Shown here piece by piece: positions 32,468 to 43,662 of a DNA stretch of 64,000 bases (its first letter is position 1; every line of letters begins with the position of its first letter). The notes under the pieces were generated by a model that saw only the letters and a program-made list of their open reading frames with translations, made no database searches and was not told the DNA's origin. Source of the stretch: Septoria linicola. Lineage: Eukaryota; Ascomycota; Dothideomycetes; Mycosphaerellales; Mycosphaerellaceae. Made by a program: the position numbers and the translations under genes. The stretch covers positions 1,736,001 through 1,800,000 of the forward strand of contig CP099422.1 in the NCBI GenBank assembly GCA_024114885.1, read 5' to 3'.

Positions 32468-33475
32468 TCATTGCGGCTGCAGTGGTTTTGGTGGACCGCG
32501 CTGATCGCGAATATGGTCAACGTACGTCCTCATTCGCTGAGAGAGATATTCTGTCAACCGGAGAGGTCGCTTGCTCAGTGGAACTGGGTTCGTCTGCATT
32601 TCGCGGACCTCATGCTCCGCTGAGCTTTGCTGAAGACAACCTGGTTGTAACGTCTGCCACACACGATGAGGCTTAGATTTCCGAGTGTTGTGCTGCTTTA
32701 GCTGTCCCGCGCGGCTCTGACATCTCCGTCTCAGCAGTGCTGTACTGTGCCGCTCCGAGGCAATGCGCTGACGGACGCGCCTCATGTATCGCAAGAGAGC
32801 CAATCGATTCCTAACCTTGGAAGCGGGGGATGGCAGTGCCATCGTCGCGCTTGAAGAAAGTAACAGTCTTGGATCGCCACCACGGGCATGAGTGCGATGC
32901 AGGATGAAGCTTTCGCGGGTTCCGAAAACACGCGCAGCATACGCTTCTCGCGAGGAGTCACGAAATGCATGCAGTGATCTCTTGACAGAAGTCCTCGACT
33001 TGGCAGGAAGTGTCTGCACATTCAAACTTGACGGCCTAGTCACGCCGCCTGCAGTCGGAGCACGACGATCAGAACTCCAACGTGCCTTGCTGCTCACTTG
33101 CCACGGGGCTGGAGAGTCTGGCTGGATGTATTGGCCGATTAAAGATGCGAACTCGTTGTCAGTTGCCTTGATGATGTTGACCAAGTCCATGCCTGTGCCT
33201 CTGAATAGGTCGCGCTTCCGTGCAGGTATGGTCTTGATTTGAACGCAGTCGCTGAAGCGAACACTCTTCGGAGAACGCTGAGTAGTTTCTTCTCGTGGCT
33301 TCGCTAAGGTTGACTTGAGTGGTCGGGGCACTTTGTCTGATACTGATAGAGCAGCAGTCGCGGCCTCCAGCTTATGCAAGTTCTCGATATGTAATGCCGG
33401 TAGTGCTCGAGCCTTCTTCGTCGTCTTGGGATACGGAAGTGCGTAGAACTGGTCAAAGGGGTCCAGGCACGACAT
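32468..33475 (-). CDS. Hypothetical basic protein with PP1-docking-like motif
   Basis: A single exon of 335 codons from the ATG at 33475 (MSCLDPFDQFYALPYPK); the frame extends upstream only with non-ATG codons. The protein is strongly basic and Ser-rich, without membrane spans. It contains RSPKSVRFSD near residue 72, whose KSVRF fits the protein phosphatase 1 docking consensus [RK]-x-V-x-F, and a segment GMDLVNIIKATDNEFASLI. The C-terminal half is dominated by Arg and Gln and may be disordered. I do not recognise an orthologue. The single long frame and sensible start support it as a gene. Confidence 0.6.
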   Translation of the reverse strand: MSCLDPFDQFYALPYPKTTKKARALPALHIENLHKLEAATAALSVSDKVPRPLKSTLAKPREETTQRSPKSVRFSDCVQIKTIPARKRDLFRGTGMDLVNIIKATDNEFASLIGQYIQPDSPAPWQVSSKARWSSDRRAPTAGGVTRPSSLNVQTLPAKSRTSVKRSLHAFRDSSREAYAARVFGTRESFILHRTHARGGDPRLLLSSSATMALPSPASKVRNRLALLRYMRRVRQRIASERHSTALLRRRCQSRAGQLKQHNTRKSKPHRVWQTLQPGCLQQSSAEHEVREMQTNPVPLSKRPLRLTEYLSQRMRTYVDHIRDQRGPPKPLQPQ

Positions 33476-34667
33476 GGCGGCGGTTTGTCTTAATGTACGA
33501 AGTTTTCTAGTCACACCACGAATGCAGGCTGTATCCAGCAGGCAGAAAGGCCAGCAGTCTCAAGGTTTTGGCGGGACCAATGTGCAAGGATGGTGTTAGC
33601 TGTTCCCGGTGGCTGAAGGACCGCGATGAGGTGTGAAGCATAAAAGCTCTGACCTGCCATCGTTAGTATATGTACGTTTGCCGTTTGCGCCTGGCCGTTT
33701 GTTTCGTTGTGTCAAAGGTTGGCTCAGTCTCAGCATGCCACGTGCAAGTGCCCAAGATAGCGGAGCCATGCAGGGGTCGACCGCGTTGACGTAGCCCTAT
33801 ACAGACATGGCCTGCGAGACAGCGTGTCATGTGAAGTACAGGTACACAGTCCGCCTATTACGCTGAGCGGAGCTCTATGGCCCGCCTACGTGATCTGAGG
33901 TGTTAGTGGCTGACCGTTCGCATCGATCGCTTCGTTAGCATCGTGCTCTGTACCAGTGCCAGAGCCACAGTGTATAGCACAGTCGTGAAAGAGGTCAGAT
34001 GAAGGTAGAGCCGGGGTCCTACTTTTGCGAAAGACACGCTAGTCCGGAGGCTGAGATAGATCATGACAAGTCCACGAGGTGGGCGTGCACCGCCAGACGG
34101 GGCATATGTGTGGTCGCGCCTGAGTCTAGGGAAACGCAGAGGCCCAGGCGTCACTGCTGCGAGCCATAGCGCAAGACACGCGAAGGAAGGAACGCCGCGG
34201 AATGTGTACGGTTGTACAGGGAGACCTGGAAAACTGGCGGAAAGCCGCAGTGTGCCACCGTGATTCTGCAAACGATGCTATCTAATGTGACTGCCGGAGC
34301 CGTGCAGTAGATGGCGCACTGCGATCTGTGGGAATGTGTAGGATAGATAGGTGAAAGAGCGAATGGAGAAAGGGAGCATGAATCAAAAAGAACTCATGCC
34401 TGAATGCCTGACCCTGGAGTGCTCACTGGCGACGTAGATGGACAAGTGGCCGTGGCCGTGGGTGTGTGCCTGCCCATCTATTTGCGGAGCTTTGTGAATT
34501 ATTGAGGACAGCACACTCTCTTTACTCCCTTGCAACTTCTTCTTGCCATCTTTCCCTTGGCTCGTCAGATGGTCAATCACACTCTGCATTAGAAGACTTG
34601 CACACACGCACGAGCGGCTCCTCGAGACTGGACACGATCTGACAATAGCGAGAGCCCGCCCGCCATC
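33476..34667. other. Gene-free interval with the SEC63 promoter
   Basis: 1.19 kb between divergent genes. Short frames up to 122 codons show no family features. No repeat detected by eye. Confidence 0.45.
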
Positions 34668-36841
34668 ATGTCCAACGAATACAACTACGACAACGATGCG
34701 CAATTCTTTCCCTTCTTTGTGCTGACCGTCACGTCTCTGATCACGGTCCCGCTCACATACACACTCCTGCGAACGCCGACCGACACTTCGTTGCTACAAA
34801 AGGCTGGCCACATTGAGTCGGACTACAAACCTCAGAATGAGGACATTATCAACGCGCAGCGCGCAAAGCAAAAGCGAAAGGAACTGCGCATGAAGCGCAT
34901 ATTCACAGCAGTCACAGGATGGATCGTCATTGCCTACATGATCTATCTGGTAGCTACCACCACGCGAGAAGCAGCCAAGATCTGGAATCCATTCGATATT
35001 CTCGATGTGCCCATGTCTGCTACCGAGAAGGCGATCAATTCCAGATACAGGAGGCTCTCCATCACTATGCATCCCGATAAGCGCAAACCAAATCCTGCCT
35101 TGAACGAGACGCTCGAGACTATCAACGATGAATGGGTGGAAATCACAAAAGCCTTCAAAGCTCTTACTGATGAAGAGATTCGAAACAACTGGGAGCAGTA
35201 CGGTAACCCAGATGGAAAGCAGAGCACAAGCTTCGGCATCGCACTACCGAAATTCCTGGTTGCAGAGGGCAGCGGCAAATATGTTCTTGCTTTCTACGGG
35301 CTGCTCCTGGGTATTGGTCTCCCATGGCTGGTTGGCAGATGGTGGTACGGCATGCAAAAGGTGACACGTGAGAAAATCTTGGTTACGAGCGCTGGCAATA
35401 TGTTCAAAGAGTTCAAAGACCGCATGGATGGCGGCGAAGTGCTTTCTGCGGTGAGCACTGCCTCTGAGTTTCAGGAGATCTTGCACGGGACAAAGGCAGA
35501 TGCTGGTCTAGGCAAGGTCGAGAGCAAACTGGCTTCTACGGAGACAAGTGATGCTGTCATGCTGCCAAAGGACAAGAAGAAGCTAAAAGAGCTGGAGGAT
35601 CCTGCTCGTCGGAAGACGTTGGCACTGCTCTGGGCATACTTGACGAGACTGGATCTTGACGACGCCACCCTTGAAGCCGAGAAGTACGAGCTTGCACCGA
35701 CCGCCGAGAGGCTGAATCAAGCATTTGTGTCTATGTGCCTGGCCTACGGCTTTACCGCGCCTGTACTTGCTTCGTACCACTTGAGCCAGAGTCTTGTCCA
35801 GGCCATTCCGCCAACTCCAGCCGGCAAGGCCCCTCTGCTGCAATTGCCCCATTTTACACCCGGTGCTGTTCGCGAAATAGAGACGGCCGCCAACGACCGC
35901 AAGGAGCACATGACCATCCAGGCATTCATGGCACTACCTGCGGAACAACGTCAAGCTCTTGCTCAGGCTGCTGGCATCACAAACGACCGTCTGAAGGTCG
36001 CAGAAGAGGTTTCGAAGAAGTTGCCATACTTGAAAGTGGAGAAGGCTTTCTTCAAGGTAGCCGGCGAGAAGTACATCATCCCATCGTCTCTGGTTCAACT
36101 GGTCATCAAGGCTCGCTTCATTCCTCCTGGCACGCCCGCTTCTTCGATTCCCAAGATCAACCCAGACGACCTCTTGGACATTGACGCTGCGGAAGGTGAT
36201 ATCCAGGCGGCGAAGAAGGAGCCGGAGCAGCACCATATCCCGCTTGCCTATGCACCATATTTTGCCCGTGACCGTGCGCCAAGATGGCATGCCTTCCTTG
36301 CCGACAACAGACAAGGCAAGATCGCGGTTCCACCCTTCAACTTTGACACTTTCGACAGAAAGCCTTTCGACGATGCTGGCAAGCCAACGTTCAATGTCGT
36401 GACCCTCAAGGCACAGTTCGGAGCACCACCGCAGGCGGGCGAGTACAAATTCCAGATGCACCTAGTATGCGACAGCTACATCGGTTTCGATTACAAGCAG
36501 GAAATCATCATGAATATCGACGATGCTAGCCGTGCTCAAGAAGTCGACGACGACGATGACATTTCTGAGCCAGATGAGGGTAAGTCAGAGATCTTGTCAC
36601 CCATTGAATCCATCGCTAACATAGCGCAGACACGATTGCTGGTCAGCTCGCAGCGCTCAAGGGCGATGCAACGGCTCAAGACGCACCAAAGAAATCCAAG
36701 AAGGCTAAGATCACCGAGGAGGACAGCGATTACGAGTCAGGCACAGACGACGAGGAGGGAGCATCTTCTGGGTCCGAGACAGACACAGACACCGATTCCG
36801 AGGCTGAAGAAGAGAACGCCAAGGGCAAATCTTGGTGGTAA
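34668..36841 (+). CDS. SEC63: ER translocon J-protein Sec63
   Basis: Exons 34668-36579 and 36630-36841 give 707 residues; the 50-base intron lies near the C-terminus. Three membrane spans are seen (about residues 14-36, 78-98 and 204-226). Between spans two and three lies a lumenal J domain (NPFDILDV ... MHPDKRKP, with His135-Pro136-Asp137 intact) that recruits the Hsp70 BiP/Kar2. Two Sec63/Brl-type regions follow, then a very acidic tail (TEEDSDYESGTDDEEG) ending in KSWW. It drives post-translational import with Sec61, Sec62 and Kar2. Without the intron the acidic tail would be replaced by an unrelated basic frame, so the splice is needed. Identity secure. Confidence 0.96.
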
Positions 36842-37465
36842 ACTGCTTTTGCGCGAGTCTGACTACTTCTGGGAGCATAGCGTGGAGTTCAGGAGTCTGC
36901 TCGAGATGGATGCACGCTCTATGTTGCGATATAGTCCAGTCAGAATTACGAGTTTCATGTCAGGACTGGAACACTTTACATCTTCTGCCGGCCTGTCGGG
37001 CCAAAAGCGGTTCTGTAACACCGCGGCGATATACCTTAGAAGCAGATGGGAGCAATGAGATCTCATGGACGTGTGCCAAGACTGCTCATGCAGCTCCATC
37101 TCTGCAGCAACACGACGCTAATAGCACCTGCAGACAAGTGAAGCATGGCCCACCAAATGAAGCGAGCACACTTAGCAGACACAGGGACAATTGCAATGAA
37201 TCACTGATAGCATCCACATCCATCGCGATCGGTTCGATCATAACGATTCACCTCATTCCTTCTGGCACTATCGTGGAGCTCCTGGTCAAATTGTTTCATT
37301 TCGACAACAAGACCAATGCGACAATAACAAAACGGCACCACTGCAGCCTAAACAGAAGGCTGCATAACGTCCTTGACAGGTGAGTCGTTCAACCTGACTT
37401 GCATAAAAACAACAACTCCGACTCTTCTCTCCTCGACAACGGAGTCTTGCAACCACTCCAACGCA
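36842..37465. other. Intergenic
   Basis: 620 bases between SEC63 and the coiled-coil gene on the same strand. An open frame runs through part of it but without ATG or family signature. Confidence 0.4.
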
Positions 37466-38201
37466 ATGCCAACTGCCATGTCGTCTGCCAAACGCCGTAC
37501 CACTCGCCGCTCGACTACAAACACAACAGCTGGACGGGACACCAACGCTAATACAACAGCTGAACGGGACACCAACGCTAACACAACTTCGCACATCACA
37601 GTCGAGGCTGCAATCGCCAACTTCCGCGAGGAGATGAAGATTGCTAACGAGGCCTTCGAGCACCAAGAGAAGTCCATCCGCAACCTCGAAGAAGAAGGCA
37701 TCGCCCGCGAGGAACTCCTCTGGAAGCAGCACAACGACCTCGTCCGCCTTGAGGCCGTCGAAGCTCGTTTGCACCAGCTGCGCCAGGAGCTCGCACGACT
37801 TCGCAAGCAGCAGAGAGACGTCCCGTACACCGCTGCAGAAGACCTTGCAGGCATTCTCAATAGTGCAAACAAGAGGTGACTTTCACGTGATGACCTTCTT
37901 GCTCTCTCGACTAACCTCCCCGTCCTCTAGAATGTTCTCAGAGATGATGGCCCTCCGCGAGCGCAACGCCTACCTGGAGGCTCGCAACAACTACGTCGAA
38001 GCCCGCAACAACTACCTCGAACGCGAGCTCATCGACGCCAGAAACGTCCTAGAGAAGTCCATCCCATCACAGCACGCATTGGTGCAGGAGAACGGCATGC
38101 TGCGCCAGGAATTGGGCAAGAAGGATCAGCTGATTCAGGGCCTGTTCGCTCAGGTGGAGAAGCTGAAGGAGGTGTTGAAGGAGAAGTTGCGTCGCGGATA
38201 G
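37466..38201 (+). CDS. Coiled-coil protein, unknown function
   Basis: Exons 37466-37875 and 37931-38201 give 226 residues; the 55-base intron has a good CTAAC branch point. The start is set at the first ATG (MPTAMSSAKRRTTRR); a second at 37478 is possible. After a basic Thr-rich head containing a duplicated 10-residue unit (RDTNANTTAE, encoded by two 30-base repeats at 37523-37582), heptad-rich helices run to the end: FREEMKIANEAFEHQEKSI, LHQLRQELARLRKQQRD, LVQENGMLRQELGKK, QVEKLKEVLKEKLRRG. Two near-identical YVEARNNYLE/YLEARNN units follow the intron. Probably an oligomeric scaffold; no orthologue recognised. Confidence 0.65.
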
Positions 38202-38224
38202 AGCGTGTGTCTCCGCAGAACAGA

Positions 38225-39375
38225 GCGAACCAAGGCACTAGGTGCCAGGACGGCGTGGGTGCTGGTCCGCCGGGATGGCGGAAGCATCGAGGGTTAGACA
38301 TCTCCACTCGGTGGAGATAGCAGAAAATCGCTCGAAATGAATGTGGTTTGCCCTCGCATTTTGATTTGATCCCCCAATGTAATGCTATCGTCTCTGCTCA
38401 CTGGCGACGACCAAGGCGCTCAGGCGGAAGATGGTGCTGATTGATGCAGCATCGAATGGCAGAGCGACTCATTTACGTGGAGTTATCCTCCTACTCCTCC
38501 GAGCAACAGTGAGAGCACAGCTATCCTGGGCTCATCTTGTTTCCCAGAAGTGGCTGCTCAGATATTGCTTGTCTCAGCTGACGATCACCGACCAAGGCCT
38601 CATGGGCGGAAACGATCTGCATCAGTGCGTAAAAAGGTGACAGAGCGATTGCTGTGCTCTCTCCAATCGTTGCGAGAGCCTAGCTCTCTTAAGAATATAG
38701 CAAGCTATCTGCGGTGGAGTATGCTCAAAGGTCATCACTCTCAGCAAAAGCCCAAAATCCAAGGCCCCAGGAGCGAAAACAGTCCTGATGATTGGCGGAA
38801 CGAATGACAGAGCGACTCATGTGTGCACAACTCTCCTCTCATCCTTCTATCGATGGTGAGAGTCCAGACCTCATGAGTAAAGGTGCCTAACATATAGTAA
38901 CCACAGCTGGTTGTCATGTTTCTCGGCTTGAAATCAACAACGAAGGCACCAGGGCGGCACACAGACCAGAACGGTGCAGCAGCGACCAGCAGAGCAGTCC
39001 TTGTATGAGATCCTCCCATCCTCCATCCAGTCATTGCGAGAACCTAAATCTCCTCGAATATTCCCATTTGTATACGGCTGTAACCACTGCCTCTCCATTC
39101 GAGATCGATGACCAAGGCGTCAGGGCGAAGTACGGTCCAGATTGATATCAGAGAGCGACCGAGAGACTGTAGGAGTGGGAAGATGCAACGCGAGCACATT
39201 TCTCCGAGTTGGAGAGCCTGATCCTCATTAGTCATCGCTGTGTTTGCTGTTGGTGCCATTGATCTCCGCCACGAATTGATAGCCAAGGCGTTGTGGCGGG
39301 ATACAGTCTCCATATCGGACGAGACGAATGACGACGGAGCGACAGTCTCAAAGCAGGGTGGCAAAACATGTTAGT
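38225..39375. repeat. Degenerate tandem array, about 175-bp period, seven units
   Basis: A recognisable core recurs, beginning CCAAGGCG or a one- or two-base variant, followed by a GGCGG(A)A-like block, a GTCC-GAT block, then GACAGAGCGACT, and later a TCCTC...GAGAG pyrimidine-to-purine switch. Core starts are at 38230, 38411, 38592, 38759, 38941, 39112 and 39283, so spacings are 181, 181, 167, 182, 171 and 171. Units have diverged strongly and the spacings are mostly not multiples of three, so it is not an intact coding repeat. It lies between the coiled-coil gene and the Hsp110 gene. No known element is recognised. Confidence 0.7.
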
Positions 39376-39647
39376 GAACAAGACCCAGCTTCGTACAAAC
39401 GAGAATTCATCACTTTCATATCGATCTAACGTCTATGCATCATCAGCTTTCCCCCTTCGAAGTGAAGAACAACAAAAGAGCAATCTTGTCCCTTTCTCCA
39501 TGCATCAACGTTCCACATAGCTATGCGAGTCATCATTACCAAGCAGTCGCCTTACCTCCATCTCCCAGACGCCGAGAGCCACATCTATCCATTTTATTCA
39601 TCGTTCATGAAGTCGAAGCGCCTGGTGTCGCGGGTTCAATTGAACGC

Positions 39648-42350
39648 TCAGGCCTCCTCGACATCAGCTGCCTTCTCGCCATCGGCATCGGCATCCTTCA
39701 TCTCCTCATCAGGCTTGGACTCTGCGGCCTTCTTGGCCTCCTCCTCGGCCTTTTTCTTCTCGGCCTCAGCTGCCCGCCTGGCATCCTCCTCTGCTCTTCG
39801 CTTGGCAGCGGCCTCTTCTTCGACCTTTCTCCTCGCCTCTTCCTCTTCTTGACGCTTCTCGTTGAAGCGCGAGATGATGACTGCTGCCGAGGCACGAAGC
39901 TCCTCGAATTTGGCAACGTACTGAGCCTTGATGGCGTCCTCGCCATCCTCGTAAAGCCAGTCCTGCGTTCATGTTAGAATACACGATCTGATGGACTGCG
40001 AACCATAAAACTTACCTCGAGCTCATCGCACTTGGCGCGGACCTTAGACTTCTCGTCGTCACTAGCAAAGTCCGAGTAACCGTTACTGGTGTATGGCTCG
40101 TCAATCTTGCCGCGCATGGAGTAGATCTCGGACTCAAGCTCGTTCTTGCGGTCCTCAGTCTCGGCGACGAGCTTGTCCTCCGCAATCATTTGACCTTCCT
40201 TCTCGAGGAAGAGGTCCTTCTGCTGCTGGTCGAGAGATGCAGTGCCGGCAGAAAGTGGCAGGTCACCCTTGCGCACTTGCTTCTTTACCTTACGGGTCTT
40301 GACGGGCGCGGTGGCTTCGCCATTGGCTTTATCAGTGTCCATTGCCTGTCGGGTCGTCAGCAATGGTTCGGTTTTTTGGCGTTTCGCCGCGCGCTCGTCT
40401 GTGTGAATTTGCAAGTTTTTGAGGTCGGCCGCAGTCGCCATCAACATCGCCTCCTCCTCTTCTGTTGAAACACATGCAGAACGCGAAACTCTGACTGTAC
40501 TCACATCACCTTCTTTCGCCTCTGGAACCGGCTCCTCAATCTCCTGCTCCTCCACATAGTAGCCCTGCTCCACGTTCAAGACACCGTGCAAGTTGAGGCG
40601 TGCCTTGAGCTTGCAAATCATGAAATCATCCTTGCCATCTGCCTTGACTCCCTTCACGCTGAAACGGCCGATCCACGGGTTGATCTTGCCTGGGAGAAGT
40701 TCTGGCTTCGCATACTTGGCCTCGAGGTCGAATGGCTGTTTCCGGTAGAAAGTCAGAATCTTCGTCGATGGCAGAGCACCGCCTCTGTTGAAGACTGTGA
40801 GGTTGGTGTCCTCGTCTGGAATATCAGGCGATTTCTCCCAGGCGAATTCGATCGGGTAGTTGACAATGTCCTGAACGCTGAAGTCGCGAACGCGGAACAC
40901 TGGCGAAAGGATGGCACAGCTGAAGGCACATCCTCGCGCAATTGCCTCGTCCGCGTTCATCGTGAAGTTGAGTGTCTTGCCGAAGAAGCTCTGGATGATG
41001 TTCTTCAATGCTGGCACACGTGTGCAGCCTCCAACCAGCTCAATGTAGTCGATATCGTCCTTGGTGAGCTTCGCCTCGGCCAACGCTTGCTCCAGCGGGA
41101 TGTGGGCACGGTCCAACAATGGCTTGACGAGCTCCTCAAGCTCCTCACGCTTCAGCATTCCACGGACGTCCACATCGTTCATGAGCGACTCAATGTTGAT
41201 TGGAGCCATGGCGTTGGCGGACAAGACCTTCTTGAGCTTCTCCACGGCGGCCGCCACACGCACACGTGCCTTCGGGTTCTCGTAGATGTCTGGAATGAAC
41301 AGAGGTTAGCTGGGCTGCGTAGCTCGTGGATTGGACAAAGGAGATAGTTCATTCAGGAAACGACCCTCCAGGAATCGGCCCTGATCTGAACACTACCTTG
41401 CCGATGAAAGTTGTAACTCACCAATCTTATTCTTCTCTTTGAATTCATTACGGAAGTGCTCGATGATGGCCTTGTCGAAGTTTCGACCACCGAAGTGCCT
41501 GTCATAGGCAGTCGAGATCACCTTGAGCTCGCCTTTCTTGAACTCGCAAATGGAGACAGTGTAGTTGCTGTGGCCAATGTCGACAATCGCGACACGTCGT
41601 GGCTTCTCCTCGGGGCCTGGCAGATCGAGCTTGGTGATGCCATAGCCGAGAGCGGTCGCGGTGGTCTCGTTGATCAGACGAAGCACCTTGAGGCCTGAGA
41701 CCTCGGCAGCGTCCAGGATGCCTCTGCGCTGCGCGTCTGTGTACCATGCTGGAACAGCAATAACCATGTCATTCACAGGTAATCTTAGCTCTTTCGATGC
41801 GGTCTCGCGCGCCTTTGTCAGGAACATGGCGATTAGCTGGGTCGCTGTGAACTTCTGCTTTTGCCCCAGATATGTGACCTCCGCTCCGACTTGGCCATCG
41901 ACATCGACCAGCGGCGCCGAGACGAATTCCTGCTCCACCTGCACATCGGGATCGTTGATCGAACGGCCTGCGAGGCGCGAGAGAGAGCCGACGGTGTTTT
42001 TAAGGTTGGAGATTTCCTGGGTCTTTGCGGCCTCTCCCAAGAATCTTGCTTTCGAGCCAAAGCTCACGAGTGTTCTGTGCCACTGTCAGTGTTTGTTCAG
42101 TACATCTTTGGGTGAAGAAGTAATGCGTACGGTGTTGCGCGGTTCGAGACCTCGTTCGTGATAACATCAACGCCCTTGTTTCGTGCAACAGCCTATTCGC
42201 CGGTTAGTGATCCCACGTGCCAGTGGTAAGCGTGTTCAGTCTGCCTTACGATGACGCTGTTTTGCGTTCCGAAGTCCAATCTGTTGAAGTGTCAGCGCTT
42301 GCTGCAGTACTTTCGTGTATGATATGCCCAACTTACCCGACGACAGACAT
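39648..42350 (-). CDS. SSE1: Hsp110-type chaperone (Sse1/Hsp88)
   Basis: Seven exons: 42337-42350, 42250-42280, 42131-42192, 41422-42074, 40505-41289, 40016-40345 and 39648-39962, summing to 729 codons. The Hsp70 ATPase starts MSVVGLDFGTQNSVIAVARN and has VIAVPAWYTDAQR, LRLINETTATALGYG, VAIVDIGHSNYTVSI and IELVGGCTRVPALK. A substrate-binding beta domain, an acidic loop with EGDAMDTD across the fifth intron, and a Lys/Glu-rich C-terminus follow. Hsp110 is the nucleotide exchange factor for Hsp70 and a holdase. The first three exons are tiny (14, 31, 62 bases). The fifth intron (40346-40504, 159 bases) is free of stops and a multiple of three, though it has good GTGAGT and CTGAC signals. Confidence 0.96.
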
Positions 42351-42592
42351 GTCGAAGGCAATATGATGTGTAGTTCTCGGTGTCAAGTGAGGTGTGTAGT
42401 GGGATTCGGAAAAGGTTGTTGTGTTGTTTAGAAAGTTTTCTGGATCGTTTCAGCCCGCAGCTGTACACGCACTAGTAGAATGACAACACAGCAGAGATTT
42501 GACGAGGAAGTACCAGTGTTGATGATGTCTTTTTGGTGGGCTGGCAGCGGTGGGACACTCGTCTAGCGGCCGGCACGACTTCACATTTCTTT

Positions 42593-42602
42593 AGAACTTT
42601 CC
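42593..42602. promoter_or_regulatory. Heat shock element-like palindrome
   Basis: AGAACTTTCC fits nGAAnnTTCn exactly, 243 bases upstream of the Hsp110 start codon. A weaker half-match (GAAAGTTTTC) lies at 42431-42440. One perfect pair is a minimal HSE; heat induction of this chaperone family is expected from yeast. Confidence 0.4.
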
Positions 42603-43407
42603 TGCCAATTCTTGATCCTTCCTTCCCTCCAAGCACGGCGGAACTGTCGGCCCGAGACGTCACGTGCACTCAAGGAGTATCGCTCGGCGGACACATACAG
42701 ATTGCTGCCATATGCCTTCAATTGCTCTACATTGACCATGGAGGCACTATTAGGGCTTTCTTAGGGCCTTCGGCAGGCCCAATGCTTGCCCTTCACCCCT
42801 GGCAGCTGCTCCATGTGCTAGGCAAGTTGGAGTCAATCACCTGACTCAGTCTTGCAGCTGTGATATGTGTCTGCCAGCTCAATGTATCGACTTGTTCTAA
42901 CAAAGCCTGGCTAGCCTTACTGATCTCTGAAAGACTCGTGATCTGCCGGCCTTCCGCTCATCTGGACACAAGTCTCTGCTTTCCTGACTCATATCCGGTA
43001 ACCCAGCAACACTTTTCATACACTTGGTCAAACGAGCGTCTCACCATGACCCTTTCAGCCAATCGAGGTTGGGCGTGATGCTTGGCCGACCTCCACGAGG
43101 TAATGGGTAGATCTACGTTACCGCGCGCTGCGCACCATTCTGCGAGACAAAGTCTGAGACTGCCACCAAGTTAGCACATTGAGCAAGTGAATGTCTTTGC
43201 TCCGATTGGTGACTTCTCATCGGACGACATCTTCACTTGCTGTTGTCGATTTACAAATATGCCGCGCTTGTCTCCCTCATCGTCCAAATCACCAACAGAA
43301 ACGACCACAAACCATTAGCTCTCTTCAGGTTCATTGTCAAGATCCTTCACGAGCACTCAGGACCCGACTCCTTTCCACACATCAATTCTACCACTTCTCT
43401 CGGAACC
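42603..43407. other. Divergent intergenic region
   Basis: About 800 bases upstream of both Hsp110 (leftward) and the small secreted protein gene (rightward). Short frames only. Confidence 0.4.
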
Positions 43408-43662
43408 ATGCACTTTCTCAACCACAAGACCATTCTGGCGACCCTCGCCTGCTTTACCATGACAGCTCAAGCTGGACCAGCAGCCTACGGCATCTGTCAG
43501 GCCGGGTGTGCTGCGAGCGTCGTTGCCTGCTACTCTGCCGCGGGTCTCGTGTTCGGGACTGTAGCTGCTGATGCTGCTCCTGCTGCGATTTTGGTCTGCA
43601 ATTCTGCCTTTGGCACTTGCCAGGCAGCCTGTTGGGCCGCACTCATGGCGCCGGTCCCATGA
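43408..43662 (+). CDS. Small secreted Ala-rich cysteine-pair protein
   Basis: 84 residues from the ATG at 43408. A signal peptide (MHFLNHKTILATLACFTMTAQAG) is followed by a compact domain with paired cysteines: CQAGCAASVVACYSAAG, VFGTVAADAAPAAILVC and FGTCQAACWAALMAP. The CxxxC...C...C...CxxxC spacing and the small-residue core match a widespread fungal family of tiny secreted proteins also seen in other eukaryotes, sometimes labelled zygote-specific. The upstream frame is open, but this ATG gives the signal peptide. Function unknown; disulfide pairing in the cell wall or exterior is likely. Confidence 0.75.
   Translation: MHFLNHKTILATLACFTMTAQAGPAAYGICQAGCAASVVACYSAAGLVFGTVAADAAPAAILVCNSAFGTCQAACWAALMAPVP

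Noticed and set aside
38225..39375. A snoRNA cluster as explanation for the ~175-bp units
   Set aside because: One unit has TGATGA near 38779, but box C and D elements do not recur at fixed places in the other units, and the similarity spans sequence that a guide RNA cluster would not conserve.
40586..41347. 253-codon plus-strand frame
   Set aside because: It is the antisense shadow of the Hsp110 exon; the minus strand has an unmistakable chaperone sequence.
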